A stretch of 64,000 nt of DNA from Tuctoria greenei. Its lineage: Eukaryota; Streptophyta; Magnoliopsida; Poales; Poaceae. Where the stretch lies: contig JAYESD010000003.1 of assembly GCA_036927565.1 (NCBI GenBank), positions 187,197,499 through 187,261,498 on the forward strand. Reading direction: 5' to 3'. The notes beneath the pieces were generated by a model, which saw only the letters and a list, made by a program, of their open reading frames with translations, searched no databases and had not been told where the DNA came from. Both the position numbers and the translations under genes were made by a program. This document shows, piece by piece, positions 9,441 to 20,506 of this stretch (position 1 is the stretch's first letter; each line of letters opens with the position of its first letter).

Positions 9441-10987
9441 AGTCATTATTTAGGCAATGACTGGATTCTCGACACGGGTGCAAGTTCCCACATGACCAAT
9501 AATACTGGTATTTTGCAATCCTCCACTGTACCTTCACATCCATCCAATATTATTGTGGGAAATGCCTCTGTCATGCCGATTCATAGAGTTGTCCATGCAA
9601 CCGTCCCAACTCCAACAAATAAATTGCATCTCAACAATGTCCTTGTCTCACCCAATCTAGTTAAAAACTTGATCTCCGTCCGAGCTCTAACACGTGATAA
9701 CTTTGTTGCTGTTGTTTTTGACCCCTTTGTTTTTTCCATCAAAGATTTTTGAATGGGAACGATTCTACTCCGATGTGATTCATCCAGTGATCTATATCCC
9801 CTTCGTCAACAACACAGCAACAATCATGCCCATCGGACCCTTGTCGCCACGCTCAGCACGGATGTTTGGCACGCGCGCCTGGGGTATCCAGGGCACGGCC
9901 AACTCTGGCGCGTCCTTTCTCATTTTTATTTTTGTTGTAATAAAGCCGACTCTCATTCTTGCGCCTCTTGCCAGGCATACAAGCATGTTAGGCTTCCATT
10001 CCAACATTCAAATTCTAAATCCATTTTCCCCTTTCAATTAGTGCACTGTGATTTGTGGACATCACCCATTTTGAGTCACTCCGGCTTTAAGCATTACCTT
10101 GTCATCTTAGATGATTTCTCATATTTTACTTGGAGCTTTCCTCTGCGAAACAAATCCGATGTTCTAGCAACATTCATATCTTTCCATGCTTTTGTGCACA
10201 CACAGTTTCATCGACCGATCTCCTGCGTACACACAGACAATGATAAAGAATTTGACAACCATGCAATGCATTCTTTTCTCTCGTCACATGGTATGGTGAT
10301 GCAACTTACCTGCCCTTACACTTCTCCTCAAAACGGTCGTGACGAGCATGACATTCGGACATTGAATGACAGCATGCGCACACTATTGCTCCATGCCACA
10401 GCACCACTTACCTTCTGGACGGATGCATTATCAACAGCTACATACTTGCTGAACCGACGCCCCTATCGTGTTCGCTCCCATCTCACACCTCATGACATCC
10501 CTATCGGTTCCCCACTAGATTACCATCATCTCCGCATCTTTGGATGCTTGTGTTACTCGAATACGACCCCCACTGCTCCACATACTTGCACCCCGCTCTG
10601 TCCAATGCATATTTATCGAATATCCACTGGACACCAAAGGTTACCAGTGTTATAATCCTGCCACCAAACGTGTCATCACATCTCGCCACATCACCTTTCA
10701 TGAAACTACTCTTACGTCCCGCACAGCAAACACATCTAGCCCTTCTCCCTCATCGCATGGACTGTCCGGGTCATCCCACGATCCGGTTTTTAATCCAGTG
10801 CAACAACCACATCAGCCGCAATGTGCGCCACTAGCTTTATATGCTCCACCGCAACCCCCAGCTGCATGCAGATTGGACCCACCACCTGGCTTCCATGCCA
10901 ACCGCAACATCCAAACGCACCAACAACCCAGCTGCCCAACTCCGATCCCTATGCTGCTACACTTGATCCCGCTCCGTGCACGACTAT
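9441..10987 (+). pseudogene. pol: Copia protease and integrase (pol, partial)
   Basis: The protease is marked by WILDTGASSHMTNN (about 9460-9500; DTG active site). A TGA at 9750-9752 separates it from the pre-integrase and integrase part, which stays in the same frame: WHARLGYPGH, CASCQAYKH (zinc-binding), VHCDLWTSP and LVILDDFSYFTW. These are followed by VHTDNDKEF and SPQNGRDEHDIRTLNDSMRTL, the DDE-type core with the third acidic site altered in context. A frameshift near 10,580 moves the C-terminal part (PRSVQCIFI, YNPATKRVITSRHITF) to another frame. The copy ends abruptly at 10,987 where the Athila LTR begins, so no reverse transcriptase is seen. Confidence 0.8.
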
Positions 10988-11470
10988 TGACGGCTGTTAT
11001 ATTCCAATTTCACCCATCAATATAACTCAATTATATGAAGAATATGTCATTTCTTGCACACATCACCTTTCAACATAACCTATTTCCACTTGTCTTAGGA
11101 AAATAAGTGCACGCCGACTTTTTATACAAGAATTAAGGTGAAAGAGGGGGGAGCAATCCTAAAAAGTACCATTCTAGCCAATCAAGCGATGACATGTGGC
11201 ATCACATGGATCAAATGGCCTACAAACAGACGTATCCGAGGAGATCCAACAGTGTATCACCCATATCAGTCAATAGGACCCACCTGGAAGTCACCCCGAG
11301 GAAGCACACGCGAAGTGGAGCAAAGACCAGGTCAGCCGACCTAGTGGTTCGACCGACCTCCTACTGACGCCAAACACGATCAACTTCCATGTGTCACTCA
11401 CTTGTGGTGCCCTGATAATGATTATGAATGATTCGCACGCTTTTGGTGACGGAAACCGACCCTTCTCCAG

Positions 11471-11480
11471 CTATAAATAG
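11471..11480 (+). promoter_or_regulatory. TATA box in the Athila 5' LTR
   Basis: CTATAAATAG, conserved with 39,832-39,841 in the other LTR, and about 490 bp inside the LTR start in both. Confidence 0.6.
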
Positions 11481-12223
11481 GACCCCTACCCCTCACTTCA
11501 ACACACGCCACTTGAGCTTCATTCTATTGTATCCACTACTTTCCATTGTCTTAGAGGATTTTAGGCTGTAGAGAGGAGAGTATCTAGTCCCAAGTCCAAA
11601 TTGGGAAAGGAGTAGAGGGAGTCTCTTCCCAACTTCATATTGGGAAATGTATGGCTCATGTATCCCTTCTTGTATTTGTGACTTTATTCATAATAAAGAT
11701 GTTATCTTCAGTCTTCCATTATACATATGCTTGGATGAAGCGTTTCTTGTTTATTGTGGAGTCCATGTATATGGTAGGTAGTCTTTATGCTTGTATTATA
11801 ATCTCATCTTATCATCATAAACACTATAAACCCCTACTATAGTCTAACTAATTATGATATGATTATGTTAATACGAATAACTATGCTTTGTATCAACATT
11901 GGTTTAATTGGTTATTTTGTTCGTTGCCTTAGGATGGCTTGTGCCTAGGCTCTTAAGGTATTTACTTAATATGCTAGCATGGTGCTAGGATAGTCAACTA
12001 GCGTTGAGTGTCTCTTAGACCCATGGATTGAAGACGTAGGCATTAGGTGGTGACAACCCTATTTGCCGTTTGTAATCCTCCGCGTTCGGCTATGCCACAA
12101 GCTCTTGGCGGGAGTCATCCTAGTATTGCTAGGGGTAAACACATGTCTGATGTGTTGAACAACATAGCATATGAATTCACCATTAACATGATTCATTAGT
12201 AATTGACTTAGGTTATGTATATG

Positions 12224-12329
12224 TACAATAGAAGCATTGTAGGAGTAACTCACTATCCCTTAGTCTAATCTCTCTCTACAATAGAAGCATTGTAGAAGTA
12301 ACTCACTATCCCTTAGTCTAATCTCTCTC
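12224..12329 (+). repeat. 53-bp tandem duplication in the Athila LTR
   Basis: The unit begins TACAATAGAAGCATTGTAG and ends CTAATCTCTCTC. Copies start at 12,224 and 12,277 and differ at one base by eye (GTAGGAG versus GTAGAAG). Confidence 0.9.
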
Positions 12330-12654
12330 TAGGATCCATTTACCCCCCTTAGAATAGAATGCTCTTGTGTGTGTCACACTACCTCCAATTATCCATTATC
12401 CATCCTCACTAGAACCCTACCTAGACCATTCTACCCTTTCCATTTGATGATTGCTACACTTCCACCTAGCCTTCCCTTGGGATAAAATAAATGACACCCT
12501 TGGAATACTCTTTTGAGGGGAAATGACACATTGATAGTTTCTGTGCGCTTGCGGAATTTATTTTGTGATCCTAAGGAACCATCAACAAGCATTTCTGGTG
12601 CACTAGTCAGAGATGAATTGTTAGTGGTGCGTAAGAAATATCAACAATCATTTC

Positions 12655-12672
12655 TGGCACTGCTGAGGCAGT
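12655..12672 (+). other. Putative degenerate Athila primer binding site
   Basis: TGGCACTGCTGAGGCAG follows ATCATTTC and resembles a mutated TGGCGCCGTTGCCGG, the tRNA-Asp-type site common in Athila elements. A similar but weaker word lies 59 bp upstream (TGGTGCACTAG), so the exact site is uncertain. Confidence 0.35.
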
Positions 12673-12916
12673 TGAAGTATTGCATGATTGAGTGAATAGG
12701 ATAGGACCCTGTGTAGGTTTTTAGTTTGGTAACCCTTCGTTGTTTTCACATTTGTTTTAATGTGAAAACAGGGTAGTGTATGTCTGGTTTTTGCTTGCCA
12801 GAAAACTTTATTGAAGACCCAGAATCCCTTCTGAGATATCGACCTCGTGTCGTTACTCCTCAAAAGCTTCGTGTGGCAAAGCAAACCAGCATTCCTGCAC
12901 CAACAATCGAAACGCC

Positions 12917-13607
12917 AATGGCCCAAAAGACCCTTCGTGAGTTTTCGCTCTCTCTGATAATAATGTGCCTGTTGGGCCCACTATTAACACGGGAGACACA
13001 AACTTTGAAATCAAGACTGGCCTAATCACTATGGAGCAAGCCAACCCATTCTATGGGAAGGCTAATGAGGATGCAAGTGCTGACCTTCAACAATTCCTTG
13101 AGATCTGCAGCTCTTTCAAGATCAACGATGTCTCTCCTGATACCATATGTCTTAGAGTGTTTTCGTTCTCCCTTCTTGGGAGAGAAAAACAATGCTTTTA
13201 TGCGAACCGAAGTGTTGTAGATACTTGAGAGAAGTATTCTTCGACATTCCTTGCCAAGTTCTTTTCGTTGGGCAAGACCAATGCCCTACGTGGAAGAATT
13301 TAAAGCTTCCAGCAAGATCCTAAGGTGTCTATTCCCAAGGCTTGGGAAAGGCTGCAGGAGTATGTCCTAGCCCGTCCCCACCATGGGATGGACAACTGGC
13401 TCATTATCTAGAATTTCTACAATGGGCTGATTCCTTCCGCCCGTGACCATGTGGATGCCGCTGTTGGAGGAGCTTTCTTCTCATTGACGGTGCCCAACAC
13501 AAAAGAATTATTGAGAAGATGGTATTCAATATGGGTTGGAGTGACGAGCATCTCCAACCCCGTCAGCAAGGCATGTAGACCTTGAAAGGCATGGACATGA
13601 TTGCTAC
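12917..13607 (+). pseudogene. gag: Athila gag, N-terminal part
   Basis: MAQKTLREFS, then after a frameshift SDNNVPVGPTINTGD, ITMEQANPFYGKANEDA, DLQQFLEICSSF, FSFSLLGREKQCFYANRS, AKFFSLGKTNALRGRI, KAWERLQEYV and FYNGLIPSARDHVDAA. This is the conserved Athila gag layout. In-frame stops follow VVDT, LRGRI and WLII, and another frameshift precedes EKMVFNMGWSDEHLQPRQ. The frame reaches MDMIAT at 13,607, where element A was inserted. It continues without loss at 21,353 (KLDLHMKKIDG). The product cannot be made. Confidence 0.8.
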
Positions 13608-13645
13608 TATCGAAGTGTGCTATCAACACTTCCCCTCGTACTACT
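13608..13645 (-). repeat. Element A 3' LTR stub
   Basis: TATCGAAGTGTGCTATCAAC and the following CGTACTACT match the first 38 bases of the LTR at 20,507 (TGTCGAAGTGTG...GTACTACT). The sequence then jumps to a segment corresponding to about 27,990 in element B (the CACCATCTTT...CGTCGACGGCTG region). Confidence 0.8.
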
Positions 13646-14542
13646 TTCCCCACCATCTTTGTTTGTATCGCCATTAATTCTTCACGTCGACGGCTGGCCC
13701 CCATGGGTGTTTTTGGAGCTTGTTAGCTCCGAGTATGCCCACTTTCAACGTACAAAACATCGATGGCGGGCCCTCTGGGGGTCGTCAGATCTTAGCAGCT
13801 CCGACATCGACCCCCATCGCCATCAGTTTTTCGTTTTTCCTGCCCATTAAAGACAAGAAAAGCAGTAAAATTTGTCCTGTCATCTATAACTTGTTTGCGA
13901 CTTACTATTCTTATTTGAATTTTAGATCCAAAAGAACTCAACATAATAACAAGTATATCGATATAATCTCTTCAGATCTGAATGCCTTTTGGACCCGCCC
14001 TACTAAGGCCTGCCGAAATATAGGTAGATTGGCGTACTTAGGGTGCTTGACCAGTCTAAGTCGATAGCACACCCCGGACCTGTCAATTGCTTTGGCGCTC
14101 AGGCGAGTACACCATCTAGCAATGCTAAGATCCAAAAAAGATCGACAATATAAATTGTATATCATATGAATAACTCAGACTAAATCACAAAAAGAATTGC
14201 ACAACTTCATTATAGACAAGAAGGAAAAGATAAAAGAAACGAGCCTGCACAAAATTAATGCAAGTGGAGTCTGTTTTCACACAAAAATGTCTGTCATTAT
14301 AGGTCTAAATTACAGGGGAGAATAGGACACACTTAGGTTACGGAACCAGGCTAAGCGTGCTATTCATCTTGTTCTAACCTTGGGTAGGTAGCTACACTTA
14401 AAGTACAATGACCAAATTAAGTGTTGCTTGAACTGCCCAGACCCTCCCAGAGGGGTCCGGATGTTCTCCCTGAGGACCTCCCCGCCCCTGTCCATAGACT
14501 CTATAATTTACATTATGTGTAATTACAGACTCACCCATGAAA
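13646..14542 (-). other. Element A non-coding tract downstream of pol
   Basis: Aligns in patches with 27,990-28,843 of element B, including GTGGCGTACTTAGGGTGCTTGACC-type words at about 14,030 and 28,331 and one GGAGCTT/AGCTCC hairpin (13,714-13,730). No coding content was found. Confidence 0.7.
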
Positions 14543-16242
14543 CTAAGCATAAAACTTACGGAGGTGCTCGATGTTCCATGGATTGGAAAGTAGAGTCCCA
14601 TTCTCTGTTGCCAAGCGAACGCATCCGGGATTGGATACTTTGATCATTCGGAAGGGACCTTCCCAGCTGGGGGATAGTTTGTTCATCCCTTCTCAAGTTA
14701 GTATTTTCCGCAGCACCAGATCGTCTTCTTCAAGCTGTCGGTTGCGCACATGCCTTTGGTGATAGTGCCAGAGCGCTTGACGATATCGTGCATTCCGAAC
14801 AGCTGCTTGGCACCTTTCCTCGTTGACGAGGTCAAGGTCTTCACGCTAGAGCTTGTCCTGCACGGCTTCATCGAAGGTCAGGACCCAGAGTGACCCCATG
14901 GTGATCTCTGGAGGAAGGACTGCTTCAGCTCTGTACACCAAGAAGAAGGGTGTCTCTCTAGTTGATCGGTTAGGTGTTGTCCTGCTCGCCCACAATGCAG
15001 ATGGAAGCTCCTCTATCCAGTTGGCTCCATGTTTCTTTAGGCACTCATATGAGCGCGTCTTGAGTCCTTTCAGTATCTCTGCATTTGCTCTCTCAGCTTG
15101 GTCATTACTTGCCTGGTGAGCTACTGATGCATAGCTGACTTGAATGCCAAGGTCTTCGCAATATTCTTGGAATGCTGCACTTGTGAACTGGATTCCATTT
15201 TCAGTTATGACTCTGTTCGGAACTCCAAATCTGTAGACTATGGACTTTAAGAACTTGATAGCAGATTGCTTGTTGATAGTCACAACTGGAGTAACTTTCA
15301 GCCACTTGGTGAACTTGTCGATGGCAACGTACAGGAACCTATAACCTCCGACGGCTTTTGGGAAAGGTCCCAAAATGTCCATCCCCTACACAACGAATGG
15401 CCATGTAGGAGGTATCATTGCAGTGACTGAGCCGGTGTGTGAATTTGTTTTGTGTGAAATTGGCACGCTTCACACTTTTTTACCAACTCGTCTGCATCCT
15501 GGAGTGTTGTATGCCAGCAAAAGCCATGCCGGAAGGCTTTACCAACCAACGTGTGGTAAGACGCGTAGTTCCCACACTCGCCTCTACAGATTTCCGTAAG
15601 GAGCTCACGACCTTCTTTCCGGGCAATGCACCGCATTAGAATGATGTTGGCACCGCGTCGGTAGAGATCCCCTTCTACCAGCATGTACCTTTTAGTCAAT
15701 CTGATGATTCGATCAGCGGAAGCACCATCTTCAGGAAGGATGTTGTCTTTCAAGTAGCTCCGGATCTCCGAGACCCATGCATCAAAACTAACTGGAGCCT
15801 TCGGATCTTGCGCGCTGGGTTGCTCGGAGCTTTCTGCAGCGCCTACAGTCCTTTGTGGATGCCATGGTAACGGGGCCACCGGGTCTGCCAGCTTCGAGGT
15901 GCTAGTCTCGCCCCCTTCGCTCAGTTCGGCAGGCTGAGCAGTAGGTCTTGACAATCTCCTGACAAAAACTCCATCATGAGATTGATTTCCGATCGAAGCT
16001 TTCGTTGAGAGTTCATCAGCTTCAACATTGTTGAGACGCTGGACATGGAAAAGGTCTAGGATTTGGAAATCCTTTTGGAGCTTCTGGACTTCAAGGAGGT
16101 AAGCAGCGAGTTGTGGGTTGTTGCAGCTGCAATCGCCTTTGACTTGCTTGTTAATTAGCTGCGAATCACCCTTCACTAGCAGTTGCTTGACGCCATATGA
16201 TAGATTCATACTCTGCCATGTTGTTGGTTTCCTTGAAGTCAA
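14543..16242 (-). pseudogene. pol: Element A RNase H C-terminus and integrase
   Basis: Minus-strand frames carry LLVKGDSQLINKQVKGDC, CGNYASYHTLVGKAF and KKCEACQFH (HHCC zinc finger). The core has MDILGPFPKAVGGY, VITENGIQFTS and QAERANAEILKGLK. The second catalytic Asp, found in ITDNGTQF of element B, is Glu here (ITENG). Stops break the frame after PAQSLQ (15,415) and VQDKL (14,846). The end EHLRKFY then TAG (14,543-14,545) matches element B. Non-functional. Confidence 0.8.
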
Positions 16243-18022
16243 GTTGTACCATGTACTTGACCTTCTCCCCGGTTAGTGCGAGGAGAAGGATTCCATCTCC
16301 GGCCCCCTGCTTCTGCACGGAGCCATCGAAGTAGAGAGTCCAGTGAGGATCGGTGAAGACTGGGACCTTGGGTTCTGGTCTCTGCTCACTGTGGCCCCCT
16401 GGATTTGATGAAGAAGGGGTCCACTCCCCCACGTAGTCGACCAATGCCTAACTCTTGATAGCATGTCGAGGTAGGGATATTAGATTGAATTCTGCTAGCT
16501 TCGCTACCCACTTTGCAATATTTCCCGTAGAGTTGGGGTTACGCAATATAGCGCGTGATTGATAGGAGGTTACCACTGATATCATTTGGGCTTGGAAGTA
16601 GTGATGAAGCTTCCTTGAGGCAATAAGAAATGCATAGAGCAGATTATGCACCTCAATGTATCGAGTCTTGGCGTCGTGGAGTACTTCGTTGATGAAGTAC
16701 ACTGGCTGATGGATAGTCCGGACCTTCCCTGAAGGTCCCGGAGGTTCTTCTTCTTCAACCCGGACCCTCCCGAAGGGGTCCAGACCTTCTTCTTGAGCTT
16801 CCTGGACCCTCTCGGAGGGATCTGGACCTTCTTCTTCAGTCGTGAGAACTCCCTCAGTTGAGAGAGGTTGATCCTCTGACAGCTTGCCTTGAGGATCCGT
16901 GCCTGGGGGCTGGGACCCAAACTCTCCTTCAAGTAGATTCGGACCCTCCCGGAGGGGTATGGGCTCATGAACTATAGGTGGCTCTGATATTTCCGTGACC
17001 AGGACCATGCTGACAACCTCCGTAGTTGCCGAAATGTAAAGCACAAGAGGCTCTCCAGGGTTCGGAGCTACCAGGATTGGTAATGTGATGAGGAGCTGCT
17101 TGAGCTCTTGGAACGCCTTTTCTGCTTCTTCGGACCAATGGAATGACCCTAACTTCCTCAATAGCTTGAAGAAGGGTAACACCCATTCTGCCATTTTCGA
17201 GATGAACTGGCTGAGCACAGCTAGACATCCAGTTAGCTTCTGGACATCCTTGATGCGGGCTGGGGGCCGCATGTCTTCAATAGCCTTGATATTCATCGGG
17301 TTTGCCTCAATTCCTCGGTGATTCACCAAGAATCCAAGGAGCTTCCTGGAGCTAACCCTGAAGACACATTTGTTTGGGTTTAGCTTGGTGTGCGCCACAC
17401 GCAGCTTGTCGAAGACGGCTTAAAGGTTGTCAAGGAGTGATTCCTTGTTCTTCACTTTCATGATGATGTCATTGATGTAGACCTCCACCAAGCCCCTGAT
17501 GAGCTCCCCAAATGTTTTGTGCATGGATCGCACAAAAGTTGAAGCAGCATTTTTGAGACCGAAAGGCATGGCAGTATAACAATACAACCCATCTACTATT
17601 ATGAAGGCAGTATGCTCTTCATCTTCCCTAGACATTTGGATCTGATGATATCTAGAATATGCATCTAGGAAACACAATAGCTCACACTCGGAGGTGGAAT
17701 CCAGTATATTATCTATTCAAGGTAATGGAAATGGGTCTTTTGTACATGCCTTATTTAAGGTGGTGTAGTCGATACACATCCGAAGCTTCCCGCCGACCTT
17801 CGGTATGACGATTGGGTTTGCCAGCCATCGTGGATGATGAACTTCCCGGATGAAACTAGCTTCGAGCAGCTTCTTGATTTCTTGTCGGATGATGTTCCGC
17901 TGCTCGACTGATTGCTTTCGGGGCTTCTTGTGTACTGGTCGTGCGTTGGGATATATCTTCAGGCTGTACTCAACCACCTCCCTAGGTATCCCAGACATCT
18001 GTGACGGTTGCCATGTAAACAC
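16166..18022 (-). pseudogene. pol: Element A reverse transcriptase and RNase H
   Basis: Four frames cover FTWQPSQMSGIPREVVEY, LRMCIDYTTLNKACTKDPFP, CFLDAYSRYHQIQMSRED, AMPFGLKNAASTFVRSM and NPNKCVFRVSSRKLLGFLV, then the RNase H start (WTLYFDGSVQKQGAGDGILL). The catalytic YVDD box is YIND, so one metal-binding Asp is lost. Stops at about 17,717, 17,420 and 16,448 split the frame. Confidence 0.8.
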
Positions 18023-18205
18023 GTAGACATTCGCCCGAAGGAAAGTGATGAGCGTGAGTTCCTATTTGTTGTCCAGACCTCCTGATATACAGGTGATCCG
18101 AGCAACATCAGAATCAATTTGGATGACTTTGACAGGAATGTTGGTGTCGCCACTTGGCTGCACACGTGGTGCACAGGTTGAGCCTCGGTGGCGAGAGCTC
18201 GGAGG

Positions 18206-20469
18206 TTAAGGAGCTTGCTCCTTACCGGATGCTTCCTCCTGCGCTGTTGCAAGTGCATGGAGTTCTTTCAGCGCAGTGACTCCCGTAGTGCAGTCCCCAT
18301 GGATTCGGAAAACGTCTGAAGGTGTCGTCATCTTCAACACCAGGTAGCCGTAGTGAGCTGCGACCATAAATCTATACAAGGCTGGCCTACCTAGGATGGC
18401 GTTGAAGGGTAGACTAATGTGCGCCACGTCGAAGACCAGCTTCTCGATCCTGTAGTTCTCCCAAGTCTCGAAGGTCACCGGGAGTGTAATTGACTCGAGA
18501 GGAGAGATAGCTCCCGGTCCTACACCAGAGAAGAGACGTGAGGGGCGAAGGTCCGAGAGTTTGAGATGGATCTTCACGAATGCTTTGTAGCTGAGGAGGT
18601 TGAGTGACGCGCTTCCATCTACCAAGACGTGATAGAGATGGACATTGTTAATGGTAGGAGAAACCATCTACGACAGTTGGACAGCTCCGATCATGTTTCT
18701 TGGACAATTTGAAGCATCGAAAGTGGGAGTATCCATCCACTTCAGATGGGGTTCTACCCTAGCAGTGGGAGCTGTGGCGGCCATTTCCCAACGCATGGTC
18801 TTGAGGATGCGGCGGGAGGTGATATCCCAGGACCCTCCATATATGGTATGGAGAGTCTTCCGAGGCTCGTTGTCGCAAATGTTAGAATCTTCATCGACGG
18901 TGTTGTACACAGCCTTCAAGAACTTCTTGGGGTCCTGGAAGCCTAGCTCCGGATCGGCCGGAGCTTCATCTACCTTCTGCTTTCCATCCCGCTGGCGGGA
19001 AGGAGCTTCTTCTCGGTGCTTGTTGAAGCACTCAACAAGGTTCTGGACCTCGCGGTAATCTTCAAGGTTGTGAGTGTCCATTTTTGTGGATCAAACACAA
19101 CATCTTTTGATCGCCGCCATCTTCAGATGATGGTGAGGACATTTTTTGGGGCATGGCCTCCGGCCACCCAGAGCCGCAGGTGCAGCAGCAGTAGGCGTGC
19201 CGGCTGACGGCTTCTTCTTGCCATTGGACTTTTTCTTCTTTTTTCCACTGCCGTAGGCAGTGGCTTCAGCCCTGGAGGAGTTTTTACTAGCCTCCGGAGC
19301 TGGTTTGGAGTGCATCTCTCTGCCCTTTGCAGCCCTAGTACATTTGTCAGGTAGGCTGAATAGTTCAGTGACGCTGCTGACTTCTTTCGTCGTCAGCTCC
19401 TCCAACATCTTCTTGTCTCTGATGCCCTGTTGAAATGCAACAATGACAAATGCGTTGGAGATGTAAGGAATTGTGTTCTGTACCTAGGAAAACCACTGGA
19501 TGAACGATCGCAGCGACTCTCCCGATTTTTGTTGCATGACGAACAGATCCAACTTGGTGCCAGGCCGTGTGTAGGAGCTCTCGAAGTTGGCTATGAATTG
19601 GCGGCATAGCTCCGCCCAAATGTTGATGGAGTCAGGCGGAAGACTCATGAACTAGGACCTGGCTATCCCAGTTAGATCTATAGGGAAGTAGTTGGCCATT
19701 ACAACCTCATTGCCTCCAGCCACGAGGATGGAGGTGGAATAGATTTGGAGGAATTCAATAGGGTTGAAAGCCCCGTCATACTTCTCTGGCAAATGAGGCC
19801 AAAACTTCTGTGGCCATTGGACCATGCACAGGTGCATGGCCAGAGTCGAACAGCCGCCCCCTACTCCCAAGGGAGAAGGGTTCTCATGTGCAGCTCGCCT
19901 CTCGCAAGCACGCTCCATGAGGACGCAACCGTCCTGCTACCTGTATCGGTGGTCAAGCTCCAACCACAGATCATGTCTCGAGGGCCTCGATGCCGTGTGA
20001 GTATAGCATGCCCCGGAGGGCAGTGGCGTCACTTGATGGGAAGGCGCAAACCTCCGGTGCTGTGATGCCTGAGGATCAAGTCTGCCAGACAAGGCCCTTC
20101 GCTGAGAAGGTGCTTGCCCTGAAGGGGGAGGACCTTGGTTGCTGATGGCATCGGCTGCTGCTGCAACCAACTGCTCCACATTAGTGCGCCACTGCTCCAT
20201 TGCACCTTGAGAAGCTCCAGGCGCTAGAGGATGCTGAAGAAGAGTACACACCGCGTTGATCGCGTTCTCAGGGTTGTTCTGCGTTGATGCAGTGACCGAC
20301 AAAAGACACCATCCTGTTGTCTAGTGTTGTTTGCCAGAGCAGGTGGTGGTGGTGGTGGAATGACGCCTGCCGGGACAACAGCACCAGCTGGCTGTTGCAT
20401 GTTGGAGGGATTTCTTCCAGCAGGTTGCTCAGCATGGTCATTGGACGATCCTGCGGCGGAGTTCACCAT
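18206..20469 (-). pseudogene. gag: Element A gag and protease
   Basis: Gag starts at 20,469 (MVNSAAGSSNDHAEQPAG). It shows WPQKFWPHLPEKYDGAFNP and NEVVMANYFPIDLTG of the retrotransposon gag domain and a Lys-rich basic stretch (GSGKKKKKSNGKKKP). The gag-protease linker KTLHTIYGGSWDITSRR comes before the protease (YHVLVDGSASLNLLS, then NAILGRPALYRFM). At least five stops or shifts break it. The protease motif VDGSASLNLL differs from the VDGGSGLNLI of element B. Expected product: virus-like particle shell protein plus aspartic protease, here not producible. Confidence 0.8.
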
Positions 20470-20506
20470 ATCGAAATTTCAAACGCCTCCTTCCTAGCGC
20501 GCCAAA

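Larger units (their letters stand above)
7403..10987 (+). mobile_element. Ty1/copia retrotransposon remnant (outermost level of the nest)
   Basis: Contains a sliver of LTR end, a primer-binding-like site, gag, protease and integrase in the copia order on the plus strand. The CACTA-like end abuts it at 7402 and the Athila LTR interrupts it at 10,988, so its RT, RNase H and 3' LTR must lie to the right of the window or be lost. The coding sequence has several frameshifts and stops and is old. Confidence 0.8.
10988..12650 (+). repeat. Athila 5' LTR
   Basis: The start is set by alignment with 39,351 (TGACGG...). The TATA box CTATAAATAG is at 11,471-11,480. The right edge is tentative, chosen at ATCAACAATCA just before a primer-binding-like site. 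It contains a two-copy 53-bp tandem duplication at 12,224-12,329. Confidence 0.6.
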
